The translations under genes and the position numbers were made by a program. DNA of 64,000 nucleotides from Leptoclinus maculatus (lineage: Eukaryota; Chordata; Actinopteri; Perciformes; Stichaeidae), in assembly GCA_032191485.1 (NCBI GenBank), contig JAVDOI010000012.1, positions 10,664,635 to 10,728,634 on the forward strand, read 5' to 3'. The notes under the pieces are model-generated. The model was not told the origin of the DNA. It worked only from the letters and a program-made list of their open reading frames with translations, and ran no database searches. Shown piece by piece: positions 1-12,400 of the stretch (position 1 is its first letter; every line of letters begins with the position of its first letter).

Positions 1-2
1 GC

Positions 3-137
3 GAGCGGTCCTGTGTGTTTCTTGAGTGTGGTCACGTGTGTGCCTGTACCCAATGCTTCAACGTCCTGCCAGAGCCAAAGAAATGCCCCATCTGCAGGGC
101 GACGATAGACAGGGTGGTGCCTCTTTACAACAGCTAG
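3..137 (+). CDS. mul1: Mitochondrial E3 ubiquitin ligase MUL1, last coding exon (partial)
   Basis: The window opens inside the final exon. Frame 3 reads 44 residues and stops at 135-137. It holds the second half of a C-terminal RING: CVFLECGHVC, then CxxC, then PEPKKCPICR, and the terminal VPLYNS. This arrangement, ending within about 15 residues of the last zinc-binding cysteine, is characteristic of MUL1 (MAPL/MULAN). MUL1 is an outer mitochondrial membrane E3 ligase whose RING faces the cytosol and which acts on mitofusin and other mitochondrial substrates. The first two RING cysteines, the transmembrane segments and the BAM/GIDE domain lie upstream of the window. Teleosts can carry two mul1 copies, and I cannot tell which one this is. 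Confidence 0.93.
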   Translation, partial: ERSCVFLECGHVCACTQCFNVLPEPKKCPICRATIDRVVPLYNS

Positions 138-1180
138 TGTGGTAATACACGTAAGAAGTCTGCCTTTTCATTTTACAGTCATAACACTGGAAATATGTCT
201 TTGACAAAGGTATTAATGGTGCATTTTGTTGCCTTTTGTTAAATACCGATAGATTAATGGTAGGTGTCTGTGCTCCATCATATTCCCCATGAAATGTTCA
301 AATGAACTTTGAAACCTGTGAAATCAGAGAAAATGAAATTCCTTCTTTGCTTTCTCGATATTGGTCGATCTTAGAAGTTAAGAACGTTTCCAATGCGGCT
401 CTTAAGAGCGAGTGCACACGCCCACAGTTAAGCCCTTCAGATTACACTTTAAAGGCGTATTTAGCTGTTAGTAAGTGGTGGTATATATTCAAAATAAAGT
501 CTAAATTTTGTAAACAACACAATAGAAATGTTTTTTTCATTATAAAAACACAGCTTAATGTGCAGCTAAAGGTCTACAGTTCTTATCCTTTTGCCCTCTA
601 AGAGTCACGCTACTGGCTGGAATTAAGTTCAGGAAAGTCATTTTTTTGCTCCTGCTTGAATTGTTGTCTTTTCTTTTTCGCAAGAAAGGTACAAAAAGGC
701 CAAGCTTGGCCCGCTACGTTGTCGCCGAGTCACCGTCTCGTTCTCACTTTTTACATTTCATATTGGAAGCACATACAGTCTATTCATTCTACCTGAACAT
801 TCTTTTAATTATGGGATTTTGCTTTGGTAAGTTGTTAAAGGTTGTGTTTTGTGCAGCGCAGACGAGCCAGAGGAAAAGGTTGTGGTTCACACACACAAAA
901 AAAAACATCTCTGCAAGACTCTGAAGCGTGAGGTCGGGTACAAGCTTCTCTCAGGTTGTTTGGGAGAAAGGGAACAGGCTGACCCTGTCCTGGTTTTCTT
1001 TTGCTCAGAAAGACATTGTGCTCATGTTCTACAAGCATTGAGCTCAGAGCACTGAGTGTACTGACATACACTGACATGTAAGAGTTGTTAAAGGGTCCGG
1101 TACAGGGGCTTCCTCTGAACCATCACAGCCTCTGATTGTTGGACTTTTCTCTGTGTCTATGTGCAACAGAAATCTTATTA
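138..1180 (+). other. Probable mul1 3' UTR with candidate poly(A) signals
   Basis: Non-coding sequence follows the mul1 stop. A canonical AATAAA lies at 493-498. An ATTAAA at about 1177 is a possible distal signal. Short open frames here show no codon structure or family resemblance. The true cleavage site cannot be set from sequence alone. Confidence 0.5.
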
Positions 1181-3231
1181 AAGAAAAATGCAATGTAGAC
1201 CAAATACTCCGTGTTACTCAATCATTGTGTAAAATATAGACACAAGGAGGAAGCGGTTTGAAGGAAATGTAGATCTCTGCCAGGAGAGGGGGATGTCTGC
1301 CTGTGAGGAAAAGCAGCGATTGAGGATTTGGAATCCAGAGAACACGAATAAACACAAGATGTTGAAGCCACATGCTCCCCCCCAATGCAAGCAGCTCTTC
1401 TCACCTCCTGCTGTTTTTTAATTTATTATTATTTGACCTCATTTCAAACTGGCTGTACATTGAAATATGAGGAACAGAATATATTTTAAAAGCCATTTAT
1501 CCAAAGGCAATTTTTAAGTATAGCTTTGTGACATAAAAATCAATCAATCAATGGTTGAAGTTGTGTTTCACTGTGATCCAGCCACATTTAAAAACATCTT
1601 TATTCAGTTTGTTTTTTTAAATCGTTCAAGCACATTTTTAGCCAGACAATTGAAAAGCAAAAGTGGAGCCAGCTTAGAGGCTGGAGAATAAGCTAAAGCT
1701 TGATATTAAATGTTAGGCCAGCAGGGGGATCCCTCTCTGGCTCTATAAAGCCATATTAAGGCAGTTTGCACAGAAGAATCCCCTTTTACTTTCAACTGAT
1801 TCTGTATTATTCAAAAAAAATTATTTTATCATTCCACGTCATCCCATGAGTGTTTTATTGTACATTGCATTGGGGCCTTGGCGTTATTAGTATTCAGCAG
1901 CTTCCCCACGGATATCTGTTTTCTTGGCGTGAGCTGAGGCCGGTTGGTCTCTGGGAGCCTGAGCTAAATGTCAGATATACAGTGTAATGAAGCAGAAAGA
2001 GCATTATGCACTCTCTCTTGTACTGTATTGATGGCACTAAAAGCCTCATCACGGCCACTTAACTATCAGTTCCATAACTGACCCTGAGCTCTACGTACAA
2101 ATATTCATGTCACTCCATTCCTTGGTTTCCTGCTCCATTATTTCTTGCATTGTTTATGTTCGTTATATATTTGTTTGCCCTGCTTGCAGCGTGGCTCTAA
2201 GGGGCTGGTAATGAGCACATCTCCATAACCGGTTTTTATGCGCATTTACAATTTGCTTATTAAAAACCTGAGCGGAATAAATAGTCAAATAAACCATGAC
2301 CTGCATGAAGCATGTGACTTTAAATGTCCACTGAAGCTTCCGCTGGAGAGACGAAAACATCCGATCTGTTTGGACCAATGAGGAGACGGTGACCCTCCTC
2401 AAGCCACGTAAACAAAGATTTTCCCTCTATTATTCCCCAAATGAGATATTGAATTTCAGTACCACATGAGGAGTGTGCAAGAACTGCATGATAAGAGCTA
2501 TACCTAGAGCTATATGCAGGCCGTTTACATGTTTACAGCATTTACTTTCAGATTAACACCAATTTTATATTTTTGTAGAGATCACATGTTGCACATGCAC
2601 CAGTTGGCCCTGATTCAAATCCTCAGAATTCACACAGCCGTCTGGTCTGACACACAACATGTTGGATATAATATAAGATGATAAGATGATCTCAGACGGT
2701 GACATTAATCAGGCGAATACCACCTGAGGCATGACGATCTGAAGAACATATGGGATTACTGTGTAATCTGCTTTGACAAACCATAGAGACTAAATCGTCA
2801 GATTAATATTTGTAATAATAATAACACAGTTGGTTTCACTTTGGTTTAAATACATGAATGTATGAATTTAATGAATTTCTATAGAAATGTCATCATATAT
2901 TATTTTAAATTATTTGTATTTTATATGTTTTTCACTGCACTTAAAGCTCATACAAGTTATTGTATACTGCAGTACACAGCTGTGTTGCAATATATAAAAG
3001 GGTACTTTAAAAGCCATACTGTTAATTAATTGAACTTCCAAATGAGAGGAATTTTCTAATCATTTGTCTGAATAAAATCTGAGTATTTGGGAAGCTTTTT
3101 GAGTCCTATCATTATTTTGCATTAATACTTCCAATTTCATTTGTTTTCAAGATGAATTTGTTACTACAGGGACCTTGACATAGTCCATGCTTCTGACTGT
3201 AGGATTCTGTTTTGGTTCAAGCCACGCATGC

Positions 3232-3690
3232 AGTGATGGAAGAAGTATTCAAATCTTACATGAAAATTGCAATACCAAAGTGTAAAAGTACTCCATCACA
3301 AGCCCTGCATTCAGTGTCTTAGTTAGTATTATCAACAAAAGGTACTCCAAGTATCAAAAATTACAGCACTTATTATGTACAATGGTTCCTTTTAGTGTTA
3401 TATTATCAATATTCTACTATTGGATTTAAAGGTCAATAGCACTTTAATGTTGTAGCTGTTTGAGGTGGATCAAATATAGCTATTAAATATATGTTTGGGT
3501 GGCTTAATGTATAACAATGTAACATTTTATATAATGTGTGTGCTAAATATTGAGTATAGCTGTCAAATCTAGTGTAATGTAAGTGTGAGTGCAATATTTT
3601 CCTCTGAAATGTAGTGTCAATCCATCAAATGGAAATAAGTAAGTTCCAGTCCATTAAACTATACTCGGGTACACACCTTGAGTAGATCTA
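3232..3690 (+). repeat. Degenerate dispersed repeat, family C
   Basis: It begins with a GTGATGGAAGAAGTATTCAAAT-like end and continues with phrases on AAAGTACTCCATCACAAG and CCTGCATTCAG. The same phrases recur inverted at 21440-21905 and in part at 37765-37920, 63190-63640 and 63620-64000. It has no coding capacity. It is of the high-copy non-autonomous type common in percomorph genomes; I cannot name the family. Confidence 0.55.
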
Positions 3691-6362
3691 CTCTGTCAGT
3701 GCATTCAAGTGTGAGCTTGGCTAATGGGTTCAAACTTGAGTGATTTATTTTTAGGAATAATTAATCATGACTAAAACGGTTTGGTCGGTCATTCATTCTT
3801 TACCCTTTGATAAGACTTTTTTCTTTCTCTCCTGATTGCAATTACATTATGACGTACAGACACATGCAATCATTAAATCAGCCAATTACAGTTACAACAA
3901 TGAAATCCTTTTCACTCAAAAACACTCAAACATGAGGTTCATCTCAAGCATGAGTGTGTTGCAGTATATTACAGGCTGTTTGCTCACTCGCTAAATCACA
4001 CATAACGTAATGGCTCATGAAGCGTGGCGGGTATAGACTTAATTTTATATATATATATATATTTATATTGGGAATATTTTATTTAAAAGTTTTCAAATAT
4101 ACAATAACATTACAAGTCATTCCCACTCAAACTCAACAATACATAAGAATCAGAAAACAAGTATATTAACATCAATGATAAAAAAAAATCACACAATTAT
4201 TTTCTGATGCTTAATTGCCACTGAGATACCTCAAGCATGATACCTGGACGTTAGTATTGACTTATTAGAGCCAGATCAAAGGTATTAAGCAAGTCCGCCA
4301 TTGATAGAGTTAATGTTTCCATGTATCAAATCAAAGTCTGCCGGATCCTTAAAAATACTTCATATGTTATTTTCACGACATACGTGATTTTCTTTAACGG
4401 CATACAGTTATTAATTTGTGATTTCTATTTTGATAAAGAGAGGAGGGAACACAACTTACATGCTAGAGTCTGGACACAGCAGCAGCAGACATATCAAAGA
4501 TGTTTCTAGAACTCTGACTTTTCCCAGGAGACAGAACTCTGACTCTAAAGGGATTGGTGTGTCCATGATTCGGCTTGTATCAGGGTGTCACATAAATCAC
4601 ACCGACACACTGTGTTCCTGTGAAGCACCTTTGTCAGGCCAGGTAATATCATTTTCTCACCCAGACTTTTTTTCCAGGAAGGCTCTCAGTTACCAATACA
4701 CAACAGACAAAGTGTTTGTTAGATAGATCATGTTTCTCTTGTAGCTGTTCGAAGATATGAAGATGGCATCACTATTACAATGCTCAAGGTATCTTTTCCC
4801 TCTATCCTGCTAAAACAAATTGTATTATCATAGATCATTTGTATACTTAATTTCATACTAATATATTTTCTATATAAGTGAAACTAACATGTACCCATGA
4901 TAAAGCCAATACATACCAATAGATACAGTGAATAAGTCAGTTTATAAATAAATACATAAATGACACATATTCTGAGACACTTTGGACCAAAGCAAACTAA
5001 ACATTGTTGAGCTTCTATGCAGCACTTCTGATGGACCAATGGTTTCCATGGGAACTGCTCATCATCCCCGAAGTTGAGAACACGTTTCATTTATTTTACC
5101 CCACGACCCGCCTCCGGACTCGCTTTCAACCGCCACAGTGTAATTACTTGTGTCTGTTCTGTGCGCTATTTATGAGCACATTAATAAACTGTTGTGATAT
5201 AGAGGCCGAGATCAAATTAGACGTCAGCTTCCGTCTTTGCAGCCAGAGTAGGTTTAAGTAGCTGTAATGCAAAGAGAATAATTGGCACACTGTCAGACAG
5301 ACCTGTGTGAAATATAAAGGAGCGTAATGACGATTGTGTGAGTGGCGCGAAATCAGACGTTTGATGTTTTTCAACCTACATCTCAGCTACTGCTTCCATC
5401 AGTGAACTAACCAGTCTGCTGCAGCTTCTCACTTAATCATCACATGCTAAACATCTGGAGAATATACGAAAGGAAATTATGTAATTTAAAAAAGTATAAA
5501 TGTTCTCATGCTTTGTCTTATAGTCAGTAGCCTAGCAACAGTACATGGTTCTATCTGGTAATATTCCTTTGATTGTGTATTTGATAAATGAATAGGCCCC
5601 CTATGTTTGCTGTTTCCATATGTAACATCACAATGCACCTGAATAGATTCACCCAACTCTCATGTGTGCTCTTCAAAGCACTTAACTGTCTGGGTTGAGT
5701 CTTGTTTGATCTATGAAGGAGGGGTGAGGGCGGCTATTAGCAACACTGTAATAATCATTTTTCTGTTTCATGTAATTCACTCTTCCTTTTCAAATGTCTC
5801 TTTCTCTCACGCCTTGCATGTTTTATCTTGTAAAGGGTGGAATTTTTTTTAATGATGGCTTGTCGTCCTAATTGCTAGCGCCCTCTTTAATTTTAAGGAG
5901 CCATATTATGGCAGCTTTTGTTGTTAATGAGGCATGTGTCAGTGTCACATGTGCTGAAGAAATACAACCAATGCCGTGGATGTCACCTTGACATAACATT
6001 ACCTACTGAGCCAGGTGGAATTATACAGCATGTCCTGAACTATGAGATCTACTGGAGAAGACAATGGGCCTCATTCACTAATACGTGTAAATTAGCCGAG
6101 AGGTGTATCCTGGAGAAAGCGGTGAAGTTGTTGGAAGAGAGAAGCATGGCTTCTAAAGCAAGGACGCATGAGAAAATGGTGGGAGTAACCGTCCATTCAT
6201 AATAAAAACAATGAAAACCAAATCTGTTACTTTTCAATTTTGACATTCTCAATTGTACGCTACGACTGGGAGACACAGTTTTTATAGTTGAATATTTTAA
6301 TCATGAAAATAACTGATGAGGATGAAAGGGTGTCAATTGCATTGTTATTTAATATGTTTGTC

Positions 6363-6366
<4 letters not shown>

Positions 6367-6402
<36 letters not shown>
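6367..6402. repeat. (TG)n microsatellite
   Basis: Uninterrupted TG dinucleotide run of about 18 units in intergenic DNA. Confidence 0.95.
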
Positions 6403-6406
<4 letters not shown>

Positions 6407-9400
6407 TTTACATTTTTTAGCAGTTCTAAATTTGTACGAACAAATTTGGAAAAGAAGTTATTAATAAATCCTAGATCTGAGTGTAAAACGCTTGTATGCA
6501 CGGTTTAAGCACATATTTGTGCGTGAATGAAGCTCAATGTTCATTGCGAATTACAATAACTAGATGTGGTGTGTACTGTACTGTAAAGTGTGGAGCAAAA
6601 AGAGTTAACGCTGTTAAAAGTGACCTACAAATAAGGTACAGTCCAAACCACAGTGGATGGAGAAGCCATTGAGAATAAGTGCCACGACGCTCAGTTTAGA
6701 ATTTCACACAAAGTGCCACTGGGGTGTTGTTAGCAGCAGGAAAATAACAGCTATAGAACCTGTAACTTTGGTGGTAGTTATTTTATTACATGCACCTGCA
6801 GAGCTGATCATAGCATCAACATTTATAAAGACACTAAGCTTTCAACACCCTCGAACAGTCAACAATCATTTATAAAGGCACACACAGCAAGTTGAAAGGT
6901 ACTGCACTATACAACTGACCGAGTACATAAAAAATACAATTCATAACACTTACAGCTGCACTTAACTACTGCAATTACAGCACAAAAATATTACTATATG
7001 ACATCTACTGTATTTGTCATTTGTCAGAGAGCAAATACTGCACTACTGGCTCCAATGTGGTAATTCAGTCATTAAACATCATAACATAAACACATGCACA
7101 TGTGTTCATGCAGAAGGATTTATGCAACTCAGTCAGAGTGGACAAATTAAGAAATACCTGAGTAAAGCAACACTGTGATGGAATAAGAGAGTCAATCAAT
7201 AGAGAAATAGGCCCACAGAGGCCACACACAGATTCAAGAAACAAATAAAAAAGAAAGAAAGGGTATATTTCAGGAAAAGGGCCAATCATTACCCACGCAG
7301 CTTATACTGCAATGAACAGATCTACATTTTCTGCCAACTTTAGACCTTGGTCAGGCACTTGCGGTAAATGAGCTGTGAGCATGACAGAACTAGCGGGGCT
7401 CTTTCATCTCTGATCTCCGGAGCAGGACTGCCCATACTCCTCAGGATTAGGTTGCACCAGCTGTGACTAAATCCATTATTAAGTTTGTGTGTATCGACAC
7501 TTCCTCATTTGTAGTTAACGAGGGTTAGGGGGACATCAGAGGTTAGGAAAAGACATTCGACTTTTCTTTTCTTTTTTTTACTATTCGACTGCAGCTCAGT
7601 CGATTTTTCAGTATTAGCTGCACAGGGTATTGCAACTTAATCATGTGACACACAGCGGCCCAAAAAGAATTGTTCCCAAACACATCATTGGAAAAAGAGG
7701 CGTCTGTAAAACGGTGAATACATTTTTCTCAGTGTCAAGATGAATTTGATGCAGTGTAGAAGAGCTGTATGATTATCTCCGCCAGGAGGATCATGCAATC
7801 GGTCGTGTGTGTGCGTCCGTGAGTGAGCGTGCACCTTGGCTAATCTCGCATTCTGCTGCAGCAAACTGCATAATAGTTTGCGGGGCCAGTTATGGCTGCA
7901 TGCTCAAGTACTTCTCATGGTTGCAGTGACTCACACTTTTTCAAAACATCTTTTATTGCCTGTTTTCTGCTGACTTCTCACTCACTTCTCTTGTCTAGAC
8001 ACGTTATGGTGTCCACAGATTGCTCTGCGGTGGTTATGGTGTCCTCAGATGTGTAATATTTAACTCTAGTTGTCCAAACAGGAGAGCCGGAGTATTAAAA
8101 CATTGGACCTCAGATTTTGGAATAAAACTTATGTTTGTTTTGCTCTGCGGTGGCAGTGAACGATCAGATCAGATTTCATGTTTCGCAATAAATCAACTCA
8201 AAGTGAACAGAAAACAAAAAAACTCGTAAAAAACTTGGTGAGTTTAATTTTGTTTTTAGCAAGTTTGTATGAAATGTCATATTCGGCAACTTCGAGCCGT
8301 TTGCCTGCGTACGTCACAGCTTGTTTTTAACTTTGAATAAGTGTGTTTTACGATGCCTTACAGCCCATTAGTCTCAAGACCAGGGGGGGTTACCCAATTG
8401 TGGGTTGTATTCATTCAATCACACATTACAGTAGCGGTTGTTGCAGACACACCTGGCGGAGATCTTCGCTCTACTTCTAATCTTTCTAATGGAATTATTT
8501 TTTGCCATTCATGTATGTGGGGAAGCTGAAGTCTTGGACATCTCATGTTATGAGATCTGGTTTGTGTGGTTAGTGAGGTGTAAATATCCATATTACATAG
8601 TAAACATTTAGTTATAACGAGGCTAATTTTGCACCCTCTGTTTGGGGCTACTGAATCCAGGTCTGTGTTACTCTCTTCGAATCACAAAAATAATGCATGA
8701 TCACAACCTCTAACACAGGTATACAAATATAAACTATATTTATCATTAAATAATAAACAGTAAATGACATGCTAGTGGGATACACATTCATAGATTCCCA
8801 CCAAAGCCACATCTTTTTTAAACAAATTTTAACATGTATTTTATATTTTCTTTAGCTTTTTGCATATTTTTCTGTCTGCAGTAATGGCAAATATTAAGAA
8901 CACTGTAATGGTAATAGAAAAGACAGGCAGTACTGCTTGCAAGTACCCAGATGTTGTCATCTAACATTTTTTTCCACAACACAATCAATTCAGAAAAATC
9001 TGTATGTGTCAATCAGTCGAACAGTTTTTCTCTTACAATCGTTTTGCAGCATAACATCAATATGATGACAATAAGAGCTTTTCTCAGATGTTGACGGTCA
9101 GTGGTCCAGCATGCTACTAATTTAACACTGACGTTCTTTGCCATGAAACTCAAATCTGTGGAATAAATCTGATTAGATCCTTTAGCTAACAGGGATCCGG
9201 CTACAGTATGTGGCACCAGCGAGGTAAAAGCTTGCACATAGTGCCTCTGAAGAGCCTGTGATATGTTTGGAGATACAGCACATAACAGAAGACAATACAT
9301 ATTGTTCACAACTGCAACGGCAAAATCAGACTCCAGAGGACAAACTGCCAAACAGAGAATACTACAGCCCCAGTTAGCATAGTATGGAATTGAGTGCGTT

Positions 9401-9433
9401 CCGTGGTCTGTTTCATCCTTGGATTAGCAGACT

Positions 9434-12400
9434 TCAGACACTGTTAGGGTTGTAACAGAGCATGTTTAGTTTCAGGTTTTCATCCCAGTGTCTGAGGATC
9501 ATGAAGAGCTGGTTGGCAGTAGCCTTGACGGAGGCTAAGTCTCGGCCTTCTGGAATTTCCTGCGCACTCAGCCACATGCTTGCCTTGGCGGCTACGAGTT
9601 CCCACTCTATGAAATGACTGGCAGAGCTGTGCTCCAGCCAAGCGAGGGCCACAGCGGTGGCCCACACCATGCTCTCTGGATCCAGCATTCTCTTTGGCAC
9701 ACTGCTGGGCGATGCTGCTTCCAAGCCCCCTGACCCAGAGCCCCGTCCACTGTCCACCTGGGAGTATGGGGAGAGTGGGGGCTCAGTCGCCGTGGATGGG
9801 CTGCCTAACGTGGAAGGACCAGCATCCGTCCACAAACTGCTGGACTGTTGAGAAGGGCTGTAGATGCCTACAGTGTGTTCTGCAGGTTGATGATTTGTTT
9901 CTGTTTCACACGGTGATCTGTGTCCGTCATCGGCACTCTCAGCACGGCGGCTGCTGGAGTGAGACAGGTGGCCCAGGCTGCTGCGGTGGCTGGTGAAGGG
10001 GGACGTCCACTTTAACTTGTCCATGGGCACACTAATGGCTTCACACAGAGCTGTGTCTAGCGGATATGCACCACTAGCCAACTGCAACAACACCTGTGCA
10101 GAAGAAAATAGTTCACAGTTTGACAGAAAGCAAAGCTTGTGTTGTTGTTTTTCTCCAACCTTTAAAGTGCTCATTTTCAGGCTCATACTTGTAGTCTAGG
10201 TTTTAATGATTTAATGATGAAAAAAACATATTTTTCTCATACTGTCTGTCTGTCTGTACCTGAAACAGCCTTAAACAGCCAAGTCTGCCTTCTGAGAAAA
10301 TGATGGTGCAAGGTAGCAAAAACTGTTCTCGGACAGTTCATGCAGTCAATAATTAATGACAGTAGGTGCTTTTTTTAAAATTTGATTGCAATAAAATTGT
10401 AAAACATGACAATACGATCGCACCCCATTGTGGATTTACAATAGTTCAGCAGTTTTAATGTTTTGTTGTGAGTATGTGTACAGTATGTGTGTCTCTTGCT
10501 TTCTCACAAACAAACACACAAAAAGTAAGGTGGGCTCCCAAAGAGCCTGTAGTCTAGAGCCAGGCCTGGGTGTTGGATTTAAATCAGATATGCATGGTGC
10601 AAAACACAACTCTCTTTAGACAAAACTACAGTCAAGTCACTCCAAATTAATGTCCATCAAAAGAAATGCAGGTTGACGGGAGCAATCACATGTTATAGAT
10701 CTGCAGCTCACCAGGGGAATGTAGTCTTTGTTCTCGTTGTCACTCTCTCCAATTGAATCACCGGACTTGCTGTGAGATCGACCCATGAATCCTTTGGCAG
10801 CCCGAGTCAGGAGACGAGTCCTGCTGAGGGCCAACCTTAAAGCGGAGAGGGAGAGGCGGGTGTAACTCACAGTATGTTAAGCACACACCACATACTGTTT
10901 TCATGAAGCAACTGTTATTGATTATTCTGGTACATCTGTAGATTTGCAATAGAAATCCAATAAATTGACGATTTTTAGCAGCGTGGCTCGAGCTATGGCA
11001 ATGTGGGTCGAGCAGTCACGGTCACTTTGTTTCAGACTGAAATATCTCAACAACTATGGATTGCCATACAATTTTGTAAATACATTCACTGTCCCCAGAG
11101 GATGAATCCTAATCACTTTGGTGATCACCTGACTTTTCCTCTAGCTCCACCATGAGGCTTTGTGTGAAATGTCTCAACAACTGTACATACATTCATGTTG
11201 CCCTCAAGATATAATGTAATAACTTAACCATTCATCCAGCTACATCATCAGGTCAGAATTTCAATTTGTCAAATACTTTGGTTCATGACCAAATACCTGC
11301 AAAACTAAAGATATTCCCATCAGCCTCAGCTGTACTTTGTGTTTCGTGCTAATCAGCAAATGTTAGCATGCAAACACGCTAAACTAAAATGGTGAACATG
11401 GTAAACATTGTACCTGCATGTTAGCATTTAGCTCAAATCACAGCTGTGCCTAAAGGGGCCAGTATAATATATCAGGTACGATTGTGTCAGACAGTTTCTC
11501 ATACTCTCACACTCACTTCACGCAGCACTTTTCCTGTGATCAAGCGAGTGCAACACTATGAATGCCGTCCGTCTCGCCACCTTTCTTTGACAGCCAGCTT
11601 TTCACTTCTCCCTCAAGTGAGGCCACCATAGGTCAGACAACACATAGTACAAACCTATCATTCTCTAGCATAACCCAGACGTAAAGCCTCATAGAGCTGC
11701 TAGCATGACTGTAGACTCTTGGCCTTGTTTTTTAAAAGAAGCTATTGTCAATCATTATTACATGGTCACGACTGGTACAGAACATGTGTGCAGCCAGCCA
11801 GTTTCCAATCACCCACCTGGCAGAAAAAAGGCCCTCCACCAATTTCTGTGATTGGTCAGAAGTCACAGACGGACTCCTTTGGAAGACTTGGAGACAAAGA
11901 CAGAGGCAGTGTTAGACAAGCGCAGGAGAGAGAAAGAAACAGTGGCATTTTCAGTCACTTTTCCGTTTAGTTCTCAACACGAGTCTTACATAACAAAGAG
12001 GTAAAACACCCAATGAGATGTAAGTGAAACCGGAGGACACATATTCCAGCTGTCTCTCCTCTGCAGGTAAAACATTTCTTCTTGTGTGTTTTTGCCTTCA
12101 GTATGTGCTCACTGTATTGTTTTTTAATTTTTTTAAAGGTCTGGACAGCGTTTGTCCATACAAGCCACAACATTGTGTCGACTTCAGTCATCCCTTACAA
12201 GAAGAGGGACTTAAATGTCAACAATCTCATGTTTCACATTTTGGAACAATGCAACAGTTTTGCCCAGAAAAAGACAGACTGGCAGACGGTTTATGTCAAA
12301 GGTCTTTCTGGAGGAAAATGGATGCGATGCAGCAAATTCACTGACCGGTTGATGTGTTACACGTACCCTCTGTGAAGCTACTTCTCTCCCAGCCGGAGGA

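Larger units (their letters stand above)
1181..9433. other. Intergenic region between mul1 and vwa5b1
   Basis: No supported gene was seen on either strand. The stretch contains a degenerate dispersed repeat (3232-3690), an (AT)n tract (4045-4062), a (TG)n microsatellite (6367-6402) and the probable 3' UTR of vwa5b1 near its right end. Open frames up to 112 codons (9013-9351, minus) have no splice context and no recognisable motif. Human CAMK2N1 lies between VWA5B1 and MUL1; its conserved core was not recognised here by reading, although a short two-exon gene could be missed. Confidence 0.6.

Noticed and set aside
1181..9433. Search for CAMK2N1, expected between mul1 and vwa5b1 from human gene order
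   Set aside because: Its conserved CaMKII-inhibitory core was not recognised in any frame; reported only as an absence.
12024..12375. Overlapping plus-strand frames (106 and 97 codons) preceded by acceptor-like sequences, considered as an orphan gene inside vwa5b1
   Set aside because: No recognisable motif and no partner exons. The 3' end overlaps the in-phase minus-strand vwa5b1 exon at 12367-12438, which better explains the open region.
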